21,306 nt of DNA from an uncultured Clostridium sp. (GTDB lineage Bacteria > Bacillota > Clostridia > Clostridiales > Clostridiaceae), in NCBI RefSeq assembly GCF_900769625.1, contig NZ_CAAGHK010000099.1:1-21306 (forward strand), given 5' to 3'. Shown one piece after another: positions 1 to 7,785 of this stretch; positions within the stretch are counted from its first letter, which is position 1; each line of letters begins with the position of its first letter. Position numbers and translations under genes: made by a program. The notes under the pieces were generated by a model that was given only the letters and a program-made list of their open reading frames with translations, did no database searches and had not been told where the DNA came from.

Positions 1-33
1 ACACTCTTTCCCTACACGACGCTCTTCCGATCT
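1..33 (+). other. Illumina adapter sequence (assembly artefact)
   Basis: The first 33 bases begin ACACTCTTTCCCTACACGAC and end GCTCTTCCGATCT. This is the standard Illumina TruSeq universal adapter / read-1 primer sequence, recognised from memory and matching at every position. Its GC content is well above the flanking AT-rich DNA. It is joined directly to the interior of a lytic transglycosylase gene at base 34, so it is untrimmed adapter at a contig end and not biology. Confidence 0.98.
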
Positions 34-535
34 CTACATACTTTTTAGTTTCTCCAAAAGGAATATATTCAATTTCTTTTCCGTTACTTGAATATTCTTT
101 ATCCTTCAGCCAATTTTGTACATTTGTAGGACCCGCATTATATGCCGCAATCATAAGATCCCTGTTATTATCAAACATATTAGCAAGCCACCTTAAATAC
201 CAGCAGCCCATTCTAATATTATACTGTTCATCATATAAATTATCTTTTGAAAAAGTTGAGTATCCCATTTTATCAGCTGCCCATTCACCAGTTTCAACTG
301 TTATCTGCATAAGACCTACAGCATTCTTATGAGACTGTGCATTATCATCAAATTTGCTTTCAGTTTTTATTACTGCTAACACAAATAGCGGATCTAAATT
401 GTATTGTTTGCTGTACATATCTACATATTCCTGATATTTATAAGGAAAAAACTTTTCTTTTACAACATACCTAGAACCTACTACGACTGCTAATAAAACT
501 ATTAGTAAACAAAAAATTTTTCTTAGGAATTTCAT
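34..535 (-). CDS. Membrane-anchored lytic transglycosylase, SLT domain (3' end missing)
   Basis: This enzyme should cleave the MurNAc-GlcNAc bond of peptidoglycan outside the membrane. About 167 codons are present from ATG at 533-535. Residues about 7-25 form one hydrophobic segment after a basic start (MKFLRK), so it is a signal anchor or uncleaved signal peptide. The soluble lytic transglycosylase core follows: IKTESKF with the probable catalytic Glu59, the AVGLMQIT motif (72-79), a CWYLRWL helix (111-117) and the AYNAG motif (131-135). The reading frame runs without a stop into the adapter at base 33, so the natural C-terminus, probably short, is missing. The ribosome binding site AGGAG lies 7 bases upstream of the start, and the gene starts 15 bases after the coaE stop, so it is probably last in a polA-coaE operon. 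The paralogue name is uncertain. Confidence 0.9.
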
Positions 536-550
536 TATTTTCTCCTTATC

Positions 551-1150
551 TTAGCTTATTAATTTAATAAAATCGATTAAATCATACACCTGTTTCTGGG
601 TGTCTATAAGATTCCCATTATTATCGATTATTATGTTTGCAAATTCTTTCTTCTGTTCAACAGGCATCTGAGAATTAATTCTGCTTACTGCTTCTGATTT
701 TGTAAGCTTATCTCTTTCTATAATTCTTTTAATCTGAACAGAATTATCTGCTACAACGAGTATTACATAATCCATCTCTGAATGCAAGTTATTTTCAATG
801 AGAGTAGGTGCATCTAGAATTACTATCTTTTCACCTTTCTTTTCATATCTCTTTAATTCATTCTCAATTTCTTCTTTTATATAAGGAATTATTATTCCTT
901 CATATTTTATTCTCTGCTTTGGAAATCTGAAAATGTGATTTCCAAATTCCTTTCTTCTGAATTCACCTCTCCAGTCGAAAAATCCAGAACCAAACTGAGT
1001 ACGTATTATGTCCAGGATTCGAGGATTCTTTTCAAGAACTTCCCTGGCAATCAAATCTGCATCAATAATCTTAAATCCTTCACTTGCAAGTATTTTAGAA
1101 ACCGTACTCTTGCCAGTTCCAATCCCCCCTGTAAGTCCAATTTTAATCAT
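551..1150 (-). CDS. coaE: Dephospho-CoA kinase
   Basis: This 199-residue cytoplasmic enzyme phosphorylates the 3'-OH of dephospho-CoA with ATP, the last step of coenzyme A synthesis. The N-terminus has the family P-loop GLTGGIGTGKST (residues 5-16), then the DADLIAREV motif (30-38). A second conserved block, VILDAPTLIENNL, sits where the family normally has LLFE after a DxPLLFE-like stretch, followed by VVADNSVQIKRIIERD, the lid region. Length is typical of the family. An AAGGTGG ribosome binding site sits 6-7 bases before the ATG. It lies 129 bases downstream of polA, with no clear terminator between, and directly upstream of the lytic transglycosylase. This polA-coaE order is common in clostridia. 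Confidence 0.97.
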   Translation of the reverse strand: MIKIGLTGGIGTGKSTVSKILASEGFKIIDADLIAREVLEKNPRILDIIRTQFGSGFFDWRGEFRRKEFGNHIFRFPKQRIKYEGIIIPYIKEEIENELKRYEKKGEKIVILDAPTLIENNLHSEMDYVILVVADNSVQIKRIIERDKLTKSEAVSRINSQMPVEQKKEFANIIIDNNGNLIDTQKQVYDLIDFIKLIS

Positions 1151-1279
1151 TTATATACCACCTTTTTTTAATTGACAGCTAAAATTAAGGTAAATATATA
1201 ATTTTCACTTAATTATCGCTTAACGTATTTTATACCTTTCCTTAATTGTGCATTATTAACTATCAATTCACACTAGTTA

Positions 1280-4096
1280 TTATTTTGCTTCATACCATGT
1301 TTTACCTGTGTTTATATCAACATCAAGTGCAACATTAAGTTTAACTGCATTTTCCATTTCTTCTACAACAATTTTATTAACTTCTTCAAATTCATCTTCT
1401 TTTACGTTTAATATAAGTTCATCGTGTACCTGAAGTATAAGCTGACTTTTTAACTTTCTTTCTCTTAATTTGTTATATACATTAATCATTGCAATCTTAA
1501 TAATATCAGCAGCACTTCCCTGAATAGGTGCATTCATTGCAAGCCTTTCACCCAATGCTTTGACAATTTTATTGGAAGCATTGATTTCAGGTATAAATCT
1601 TCTTCTATTTAATATAGTCAGTACATACCCATGTTCTTCTGCATCTTTCACTATATTTTCAAGATATTCTTTGATTTTTGGATATCTTTCAAAGTAGATA
1701 TTCATATATTCCTGTGCTTCAGCCTTTGGAATCTTTAAATCCTGCGATAAACTGAATGCACTTATACCATATACAATACCAAAGTTAACCGCCTTTGCTC
1801 TGCTTCTCATAAGCGATGTGACTTCATCAACAGGAACCTTGAACACTTCTGATGCAGTCTTTGTATGGATATCACTATGATGCTTGAATGCATCAATCAT
1901 GTTTTCATCACCTGCTATATGCGCTAAAACCCTCAATTCTATCTGAGAATAATCACATGAAACAAGTGTATCTCCTTCTTCTGAAGGAATGAATACCTTT
2001 CTGATTTCTCTTCCTAGTTCATGTCTTATAGGTATATTTTGAAGATTAGGATCTGTACTTGATAATCTTCCTGTAGTAGTTACTGTCTGATTAAAGTTTG
2101 AATGAATTCTTCCATCTTCATCGATAACATTTTTCAATCCTTCAACATATGTTGAGCTTATCTTCGTTATCTGTCTGTAATACATTATTTTAGGAATTAT
2201 ATCATGCTTATCTGCAAGTTTTTCTAAAACTTCCGCATTAGTCGAATATCCTGTCTTTGTCTTCTTAACTACTGGCAGATCAAGCTTTTCAAATAATATC
2301 TTTCCAAGCTGTTTTGGAGAACTTATATTGAATTCTTCATCAGCCAGTGCATATATTTCCTTTTGTGTCTTTGCTATTTCACTATCAAACTTGACCTTAA
2401 GCTCATCCAGCATATTAACATTCACATTAAATCCTATGCTTTCCATAGATGATAAAACAAATATCAATGGATGTTCAACCTCATAGTAAAGTTTATCCAT
2501 TTTTTCTTTTTCTATATCATTTTTTAGTATCTTATATAACTTAGGTATGTATGTTCCTAAGATTCCATCAGCTTCATCTCCATTTTCTGAAATCTCTTCC
2601 TTCATATATTTTTCAATAAGATTACTTAAATTATATTTGCTTTGAGATGAATCTAAAAGATAGGCAGCAATTGCTGTATCAAAATCAAATTCTTTTATGT
2701 CAATATTATTCTTATTTAAAAACGTAACAAAATTTTTACCATCATGAATGACTTTTTTAATTTTATCACTTTCCATTACATTTTTTAATACTTCTATAGA
2801 TTTAATACTGTCTTCTGCATATATCTTTTCAAAATCTATAATATTGCTTGCGTAATCTTCACTTATGATAAGCTTTTTTAAATTAAGCTTTGAATAAACT
2901 GCTGCATCATTTAATATATAGCTTATATAAATTATCCCCTGCATATTATTCATAAGTTCTGAAAACAACTCTACAGTATCTATATTATTTAACTTTACAT
3001 TACATTCCTCTTTTGCTTCACTATTTTGATTTTCACCATCTTCAGAATATATGTCATTTAAATTAAAAGATTTAAATTCAAGATTTTTAAATTCCTTATT
3101 CCCTTCTTCAACATTTATGTCAAGCTTAAGACTGTCTTTGCTTAATTCACCTAAATCAATATCACGTTTTATAAGTGCAAGCTTCTTGCTTATAATTGCT
3201 GACTGCTCTCCAACAACTTCTGTATCACTTGTTTTTAAAAGATAAGATAACGGAGAACGCTTTATTCCTAAATTTGTCTTCCAATATTCCTTAACTTCTT
3301 TTTCCTGCTTCTTATCAAGATTTCTGATATGATTATAAAGATTTTCAACTGTGCCATATTCACTTATTAAAGGAACAGCACTTGCTTCACCTACACCGGC
3401 TACACCTTTTATATTATCTGATTTATCTCCCACAAGACCCTTTAAATCAGCAACCTGATCTGGTGTAATTCCATATTCACTCTTTACAAGCTCTGGTGTA
3501 AGTTCAAATGCTTTATCAGGAATGTTGGCAACTGACTTTTTGATTTCATATTTCTTGAAAAGGTCATCTGCTTTCTCCTGCGTCGTAAACATAAGCCATA
3601 ACTTTGTATTTTCAGTTACAAGCTGCAGATAATCAGTATCCTTTGTAAGAATCCTTACTGGAATTTCCTTTTCCATTTTTGAAGCAATACTTCCACAGAA
3701 ATCATCAGCTTCGTATCTTTTGTCCATAAACTGCATGACATTCATTTTTGCAAGTATTTCCTGACATAATTTAAACTGTTCTTTCAGCGGAGATGGTGTC
3801 TCCCCTCTTGTTCCCTTATAATCGCTGTCTATCTCTCTTCTAAATGTATCTCTGCTCAAATCCCAAGCAACAGCAACATGTGTTGGTTTCTGCTCTCTTA
3901 AGATTTTTAAAAATGTTCTCATAAATCCATATATAGCATTTGTATATACACCCATTGATGTCTGCATTATCTTTCCATAAAAAGCTTCTCTATCTTCATT
4001 TGTCTTTGCAAACATTATCTCACGAGGTAAATTTCCATAATATTGTGTACTTAATAAACTTGATCCATCTATAAGCAGTAAATATTCTTTATCCAT
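1280..4096 (-). CDS. polA: DNA polymerase I
   Basis: A 938-residue polymerase for DNA repair and Okazaki-fragment processing. The N-terminal 5'-3' nuclease (about 1-310) keeps its metal-binding acidic residues: Asp10 in LLIDGSS, the YEADD motif (128-132), TKDTDYLQL (151-159) and GDKSDNI (223-229). Compared with typical bacterial PolA it carries roughly 20 extra residues between about 21 and 48. The middle domain (about 370-540) aligns in layout with the 3'-5' exonuclease but lacks the DxE motif (GIIYISY instead) and the later metal-ligand Asp, so proofreading is probably absent, as in Bacillus PolA. The polymerase domain is canonical: TTTGRLSSTDPNLQNIP (673-689), motif A CDYSQIELR (Asp715), motif B with Arg764, Lys768, Phe772 and Tyr776, motif C QVHDE (889-893). 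An AGGA ribosome binding site precedes the ATG. Confidence 0.98.
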   Translation of the reverse strand: MDKEYLLLIDGSSLLSTQYYGNLPREIMFAKTNEDREAFYGKIMQTSMGVYTNAIYGFMRTFLKILREQKPTHVAVAWDLSRDTFRREIDSDYKGTRGETPSPLKEQFKLCQEILAKMNVMQFMDKRYEADDFCGSIASKMEKEIPVRILTKDTDYLQLVTENTKLWLMFTTQEKADDLFKKYEIKKSVANIPDKAFELTPELVKSEYGITPDQVADLKGLVGDKSDNIKGVAGVGEASAVPLISEYGTVENLYNHIRNLDKKQEKEVKEYWKTNLGIKRSPLSYLLKTSDTEVVGEQSAIISKKLALIKRDIDLGELSKDSLKLDINVEEGNKEFKNLEFKSFNLNDIYSEDGENQNSEAKEECNVKLNNIDTVELFSELMNNMQGIIYISYILNDAAVYSKLNLKKLIISEDYASNIIDFEKIYAEDSIKSIEVLKNVMESDKIKKVIHDGKNFVTFLNKNNIDIKEFDFDTAIAAYLLDSSQSKYNLSNLIEKYMKEEISENGDEADGILGTYIPKLYKILKNDIEKEKMDKLYYEVEHPLIFVLSSMESIGFNVNVNMLDELKVKFDSEIAKTQKEIYALADEEFNISSPKQLGKILFEKLDLPVVKKTKTGYSTNAEVLEKLADKHDIIPKIMYYRQITKISSTYVEGLKNVIDEDGRIHSNFNQTVTTTGRLSSTDPNLQNIPIRHELGREIRKVFIPSEEGDTLVSCDYSQIELRVLAHIAGDENMIDAFKHHSDIHTKTASEVFKVPVDEVTSLMRSRAKAVNFGIVYGISAFSLSQDLKIPKAEAQEYMNIYFERYPKIKEYLENIVKDAEEHGYVLTILNRRRFIPEINASNKIVKALGERLAMNAPIQGSAADIIKIAMINVYNKLRERKLKSQLILQVHDELILNVKEDEFEEVNKIVVEEMENAVKLNVALDVDINTGKTWYEAK

Positions 4097-4182
4097 TCTT
4101 GCATCTTCCTTTACTTAACAATTATATACAATAGTTTACTCTATCATATAAATAATAATCCTCTTTATACATTATAAACTCT

Positions 4183-4191
4183 ATTATAGCA
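4183..4191 (-). promoter_or_regulatory. Candidate extended -10 promoter element for polA
   Basis: On the minus strand this reads TGCTATAAT, a perfect extended -10 (TGnTATAAT), about 87 bases upstream of the polA start. No convincing -35 accompanies it. Other TATAAT-like words occur nearer the gene in this very AT-rich region, so the choice is tentative. Confidence 0.35.
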
Positions 4192-4303
4192 AATTTAATC
4201 ATTCATTTATATTTTATTTTCCTCTAATTAATATTTGTGTATTTATAAACTGAAAAAATAATGCAATAATATTAGTAATAAAAAATATAGTGAGGTGACC
4301 AGA

Positions 4304-5530
4304 ATGTTTACAGATTTATTATCAAAATATGCAAAGCTTGCTGTTCTAAAAGGAATAAATATTCAAAATGGAAAGATGCTTGTCATCAATAGTCCCATTG
4401 ACTGCAGTGAATTTGCTCGATTAATCGCAGAAGAAGCCTATAAAGCAGGTGCCTGTGATGTAATTATCAATTACAGTGATGAAAAATTTAATAAAATAAG
4501 ATTTGCTAATGCTTCAACTGAAACATTAACATTTGTTCCAGATTTCGAAAAAGAAAAATATAATTACTATGTAGAAAATGGAGCTTCATTCCTCAGCATT
4601 TCTGCTTCTGATCCTGATATTCTAAAAGATATCGATGCTGGTAAAATATCGGCTGCTCAGAAAAGCCGCCGTGAAGCTTTAAAAAGATACTTTGAAGCAT
4701 GTAATTCAAACGAAAATGCATGGTGCATAATTTCAGTTCCTACAGAAGGATGGGCGCGAAAAGTATTTTCTGAATCTGATTCAAAAGATGCTGTTGAAAA
4801 ATTATGGGATGCAATCTTTTCAGTAATGAGAATAAAAGAAGATAATCCTGTTGAAGCATGGAATAATCATTTGAAAATTCTTAATGAAAAAGTAAATCAA
4901 TTAAATAATCATAATTTCAAATATATTCATTTCACAAATTCTCTTGGAACTGATTTAAAAGTAGAACTTGTTGAAAATCATATTTGGTGTGGAGGTAAGG
5001 ATACTACTAAAAATGGTATTGAATTTATTGCGAACATGCCTACTGAAGAAGTATTTACAACACCCAAAATGGACGGTGTCAATGGTATTGTATATAGTTC
5101 AAAACCTTTAAGTTACTGCGGAAATCTTATTGATAATTTTTCCTTAACATTTAAAGATGGAAAAGTTGTCGACTGTACTGCTGAAACTGGACTTGATGTT
5201 CTTAAAGAAATTATCAAGACTGATGAAAATTCATGCCGTCTTGGTGAAGTTGCACTTGTTCCATATGATTCACCAATTTCAAATTCAAATATAATATTTT
5301 TCAATACTTTATATGATGAAAATGCCTCATGCCATCTGGCTTTAGGTTCATCATATCCATCATGCATTAAAAATGGCGAAAATATGAACAAGGAAGATTT
5401 ATTAAATGCCAAAGCAAATTCTTCACTTACTCATGTTGACTTCATGATAGGAACTAAAGATACTGAAATAATCGGTGTAAAAGAAGATGGCACAGAAATT
5501 CCTGTTTTTAAGAATGGTAACTGGGCATAA
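4304..5530 (+). CDS. M29 family metallo-aminopeptidase (AmpS / aminopeptidase T type)
   Basis: A cytoplasmic two-metal aminopeptidase that removes N-terminal residues from peptides. Numbering from the chosen ATG (408 residues), the family's metal-binding residues are visible: Glu in PTEEVFTTP (about 248-249), Glu315 in LGEVALVPYDSP, His344 in NASCHLALG, Tyr351, and His377 and Asp379 in LTHVDFMIG. Length matches the family (about 410). The frame also opens with a GTG at 4295, but that GTG lies inside the ribosome binding site GAGGTGA. ATG at 4304 is correctly spaced, so I take 4304. It is the only clear plus-strand gene here, transcribed divergently from polA. The next hairpin (5598-5640) ends its transcript. 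Substrate preference cannot be told from sequence. Confidence 0.95.
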   Translation: MFTDLLSKYAKLAVLKGINIQNGKMLVINSPIDCSEFARLIAEEAYKAGACDVIINYSDEKFNKIRFANASTETLTFVPDFEKEKYNYYVENGASFLSISASDPDILKDIDAGKISAAQKSRREALKRYFEACNSNENAWCIISVPTEGWARKVFSESDSKDAVEKLWDAIFSVMRIKEDNPVEAWNNHLKILNEKVNQLNNHNFKYIHFTNSLGTDLKVELVENHIWCGGKDTTKNGIEFIANMPTEEVFTTPKMDGVNGIVYSSKPLSYCGNLIDNFSLTFKDGKVVDCTAETGLDVLKEIIKTDENSCRLGEVALVPYDSPISNSNIIFFNTLYDENASCHLALGSSYPSCIKNGENMNKEDLLNAKANSSLTHVDFMIGTKDTEIIGVKEDGTEIPVFKNGNWA

Positions 5531-5597
5531 AGTTAGTTATCCTCTAACATTTCCTTTTTTAATTACCAACGATATTTTCAATTGAAATTATATAAAC

Positions 5598-5640
5598 AAA
5601 GAACAATGCATACAAATAAAATCTATGCATTGTTCTTTTA
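5598..5640. terminator. Rho-independent terminator, probably bidirectional
   Basis: A perfect 15-bp stem (5598-5612 with 5624-5638) around an 11-base loop. A T-run follows on the plus strand, and a TTTGTTTATAT stretch follows on the minus strand. It lies 67 bases after the aminopeptidase stop and just beyond the minus-strand small ORF at 5663-5851, so it can end both transcripts. Confidence 0.85.
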
Positions 5641-5662
5641 TTTAAATCTTTCTTATGATATA

Positions 5663-5851
5663 CTAAGCACGTTTTTTCTTAGACCTATCCATATTTTCAA
5701 AATATATTCTAAGTTCATTGTTTAAAACATCGATAATATTGTTAAATGTTCTTTTGAAAGCTTTCCATGCAAAAAATCTCTGTATATACAAAGTTGCTAG
5801 CTGTATAAACTTTTGTGTTGTCTGAGTTTCAGAAATAAAACCCTCCACCAT
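5663..5851 (-). CDS. Small protein of unknown function (62 aa)
   Basis: I do not recognise this ORF. It encodes 62 residues with no clear membrane segment, a central aromatic and amphipathic stretch (LATLYIQRFFAWKAFKRTFNNI, split here as LATLYIQRFF then AWKAFKRTFNNI) and a basic tail ending DRSKKKRA. An AAAGG ribosome binding site precedes the ATG but only about 3 bases away, which is short. A TATAAT word lies about 80 bases upstream and the terminator at 5598-5640 follows its stop. The frame, strand and end at a terminator favour a real gene, but no homologue is known to me. Confidence 0.45.
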   Translation of the reverse strand: MVEGFISETQTTQKFIQLATLYIQRFFAWKAFKRTFNNIIDVLNNELRIYFENMDRSKKKRA

Positions 5852-6011
5852 TATCCTTTAATTAAAATTTAATGTATCCTTTTTCATCAGCATATAATTG
5901 TTGTGATTCCATCTTTTTCATCATATATTATATATTGGTAAAGGTCTATTTAGTAATCTAGCTTAATGTTTAAATTCGTTATTTTTATTGTTTATATATT
6001 TAATTATAATC

Positions 6012-6044
6012 AAAAAAACCAAATGTTGTAATAACATTTGGTTT
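6012..6044 (-). terminator. Terminator of the tRNA-Gln transcript
   Basis: An 11-12 bp stem (6017-6027 with 6033-6043) with a 5-base loop, followed on the minus strand by seven T residues (the A-run at 6012-6018). It abuts the CCA end of the tRNA, so the tRNA is a single-gene transcript. Confidence 0.9.
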
Positions 6045-6118
6045 GGCTACCGTGGTAGGACTCGAACCCGCAACATACAGAACCAGAATCTGTCGTTCTA
6101 CCATTGAACTACACGGTA
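6044..6118 (-). tRNA. tRNA-Gln, anticodon CUG
   Basis: A 75-base cloverleaf with encoded CCA. The acceptor stem is a perfect 7 bp (6112-6118 with 6048-6054) with discriminator G at 6047. The D stem is GTTC/GAAC. The anticodon stem ACAGA/TCTGT encloses the 7-base loop TTCTGGT, giving anticodon CTG at 6084-6086, which reads glutamine codon CAG. The T loop is TTCGAGT. The T stem is imperfect: position 50 C faces 64 A and position 51 G faces 63 T. A promoter lies upstream and a terminator directly downstream. Confidence 0.95.
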
Positions 6119-6146
6119 ATATTCTTTTTTTCTCTTAACAATGATT

Positions 6147-6175
6147 ATTCTACACAATTATCTTATAAATTGCAA
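6147..6175 (-). promoter_or_regulatory. Promoter of tRNA-Gln
   Basis: On the minus strand a -35 TTGCAA (6170-6175), a 17-base spacer and a -10 TAGAAT (6147-6152), ending 28 bases before the mature 5' end of the tRNA. This is a good sigma-A-type match at the expected distance. Confidence 0.8.
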
Positions 6176-6243
6176 GTATTTTTTTAACCTTTTTTAAATT
6201 GTTACATTAATATAAAATAATAGTAATATGATATTATTAAATA

Positions 6244-6279
6244 CAGGGTGTTTAATAATATATTTAAATAAACACCCTG
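6244..6279 (-). terminator. Terminator of the beta-glucoside operon
   Basis: A perfect 11-bp stem CAGGGTGTTTA / TAAACACCCTG (6244-6254 with 6269-6279). It lies 20 bases after the bglH stop on the minus strand and is followed by a T-rich but interrupted tail (TATTTAATAAT). Position and stem support termination; the weak U-tract lowers certainty. Confidence 0.7.
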
Positions 6280-6299
6280 CTTACTATAAACTCATATTT

Positions 6300-7733
6300 T
6301 TATAATTCTTCCCCATTGGATGCTATAACATTTTTATACCAGTCAAATGATTTCTTTTTACTACGGTTTAAAGTTCCATTTCCTTCATTATCTTTATCAA
6401 CATAAATGAATCCATATCTCTTTTTCATTTCACCAGTAGTAAATGATACGCAGTCTATGCATCCCCAAGGTGTATATCCCATAAGTTCAACACCATCTAA
6501 TTCTACTGCTTTTTTCATTTGTACAATATGAGATTTTAAATATTCAATTCTGTAATCGTCTTGTACAACGCCATTTTCATCAAGCTGATCTATAGCTCCA
6601 AATCCGTTTTCAACTATAAATAACGGCTTTTGATATCTTTCATATAAATTGTTTAATCCATATCTTAATCCTATGGGATCAATCTGCCATCCCCAATCTG
6701 ACGCTTTTACATATGGGTTTGGAACGCTTCCTGGGAATCCGTCTAAACCAGATCCTTCTACAACATTATCAGCTTTTACAGCATTAGACATGTAGTAGCT
6801 TAATCCTATATAATCAACAATTCCTTCTTTTAGGATTTGTTCATCTTCTGGTTCCATATGTATATTATATCCTTTTCTTTCCCATTCACATTTTGCATAA
6901 GAAGGATATGCTCCTCTTGCATGAACGTCTGCAAATAAATGTCTATCATGCATTGCTTCAGCTGCATACATAATATCTTCTGGATTACATGAATATGGAT
7001 ATATTGGAACATATGCTATCATACATCCTATTTGGAAATCTGGATTGATTTCATGTCCAAGCTTAACAACTTTAGCACTTGCTACTAATTCATGATGTAC
7101 TACCTGATACATTACTTCTTCTGGATTTTCTTCTTTGTTAAAAATAACACCTGAACAAGTATATCCAAATAGATGATATTTATAATTCTTTTGATTATTT
7201 ATTTCATTGAAAGTCATCCAGTACTTAACTTTATCTTTATATCTTTTCATAACAGTTTCTGCATACTTAACGAAGAAATCTATTACTTTTCTGCTCTTCC
7301 AGCCGCCATATTTCTTTACTAAATTATATGGCATTTCAAAGTGTGATAAAGTTATAACTGGTTCGATATTATGCTTTAAAAGCTCATCAAACATATCATC
7401 ATAGAATTTTAAGCCTTCTTCATTTGGCTCTGCATCATCTCCATTAGGAAATATTCTAGTCCATGCAATTGATGTTCTAAAACATTTAAATCCCATTTCT
7501 GCAAATAACGCTATATCCTCTTTATAACGAGAATAAAAATCTACAGCTTCATGATTAGGATAATTATAACCTTCTAAAACTCCATCTGTAATTATTCTGT
7601 CTACTCCATGTGCACCAGCTGTCAATACATCTGCTATACTAACACCTTTGCCACCTTTATTCCATCCGCCTTCTACTTGATGGGCAGCAACAGCGCCGCC
7701 CCATAAAAAATCTTTTGAAAATCCTTTACTCAT
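6300..7733 (-). CDS. bglH: 6-phospho-beta-glucosidase, glycoside hydrolase family 1
   Basis: This cytoplasmic enzyme hydrolyses phosphorylated beta-glucosides (for example cellobiose-, salicin- or arbutin-6-phosphate) brought in by the PTS permease encoded next to it. The 477-residue length and the GH1 signatures fit: FLWGGAVAAHQVEGG (9-23), acid/base Glu177 in TFNEIN, nucleophile Glu375 in IVENGFG. Ser430, Lys438 and Tyr440 in the SFTTGEMKKRYGF block match the phosphate-binding triad of 6-phospho-glycosidases, which separates it from plain beta-glucosidases. An AGGAGGT ribosome binding site precedes the ATG. It starts 52 bases after bglP and a terminator follows, so it is last in the operon. 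The symbol follows the B. subtilis bglP-bglH arrangement; bglA is an equally used name. Confidence 0.95.
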   Translation of the reverse strand: MSKGFSKDFLWGGAVAAHQVEGGWNKGGKGVSIADVLTAGAHGVDRIITDGVLEGYNYPNHEAVDFYSRYKEDIALFAEMGFKCFRTSIAWTRIFPNGDDAEPNEEGLKFYDDMFDELLKHNIEPVITLSHFEMPYNLVKKYGGWKSRKVIDFFVKYAETVMKRYKDKVKYWMTFNEINNQKNYKYHLFGYTCSGVIFNKEENPEEVMYQVVHHELVASAKVVKLGHEINPDFQIGCMIAYVPIYPYSCNPEDIMYAAEAMHDRHLFADVHARGAYPSYAKCEWERKGYNIHMEPEDEQILKEGIVDYIGLSYYMSNAVKADNVVEGSGLDGFPGSVPNPYVKASDWGWQIDPIGLRYGLNNLYERYQKPLFIVENGFGAIDQLDENGVVQDDYRIEYLKSHIVQMKKAVELDGVELMGYTPWGCIDCVSFTTGEMKKRYGFIYVDKDNEGNGTLNRSKKKSFDWYKNVIASNGEEL

Positions 7734-7785
7734 GGATTTACCTCCTGTTTATTAAGTTCAAAATAACTCCCGCATATACAATTTA

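Noticed and set aside
1151..1279. Possible regulatory RNA between polA and coaE (AATTAAGG / CCTTAATT arms)
   Set aside because: Only 8-bp A-T rich arms about 50 bases apart, with no T-run, no clear promoter and no known motif; likely chance in AT-rich spacer.
4295..4303. Upstream GTG start for the aminopeptidase
   Set aside because: The GTG is part of the GAGGTGA ribosome binding site; ATG 4304 has proper spacing. The same reasoning rejects GTG starts at 9786 (bglP), 10770 (licT) and 19654 (ANTAR gene).
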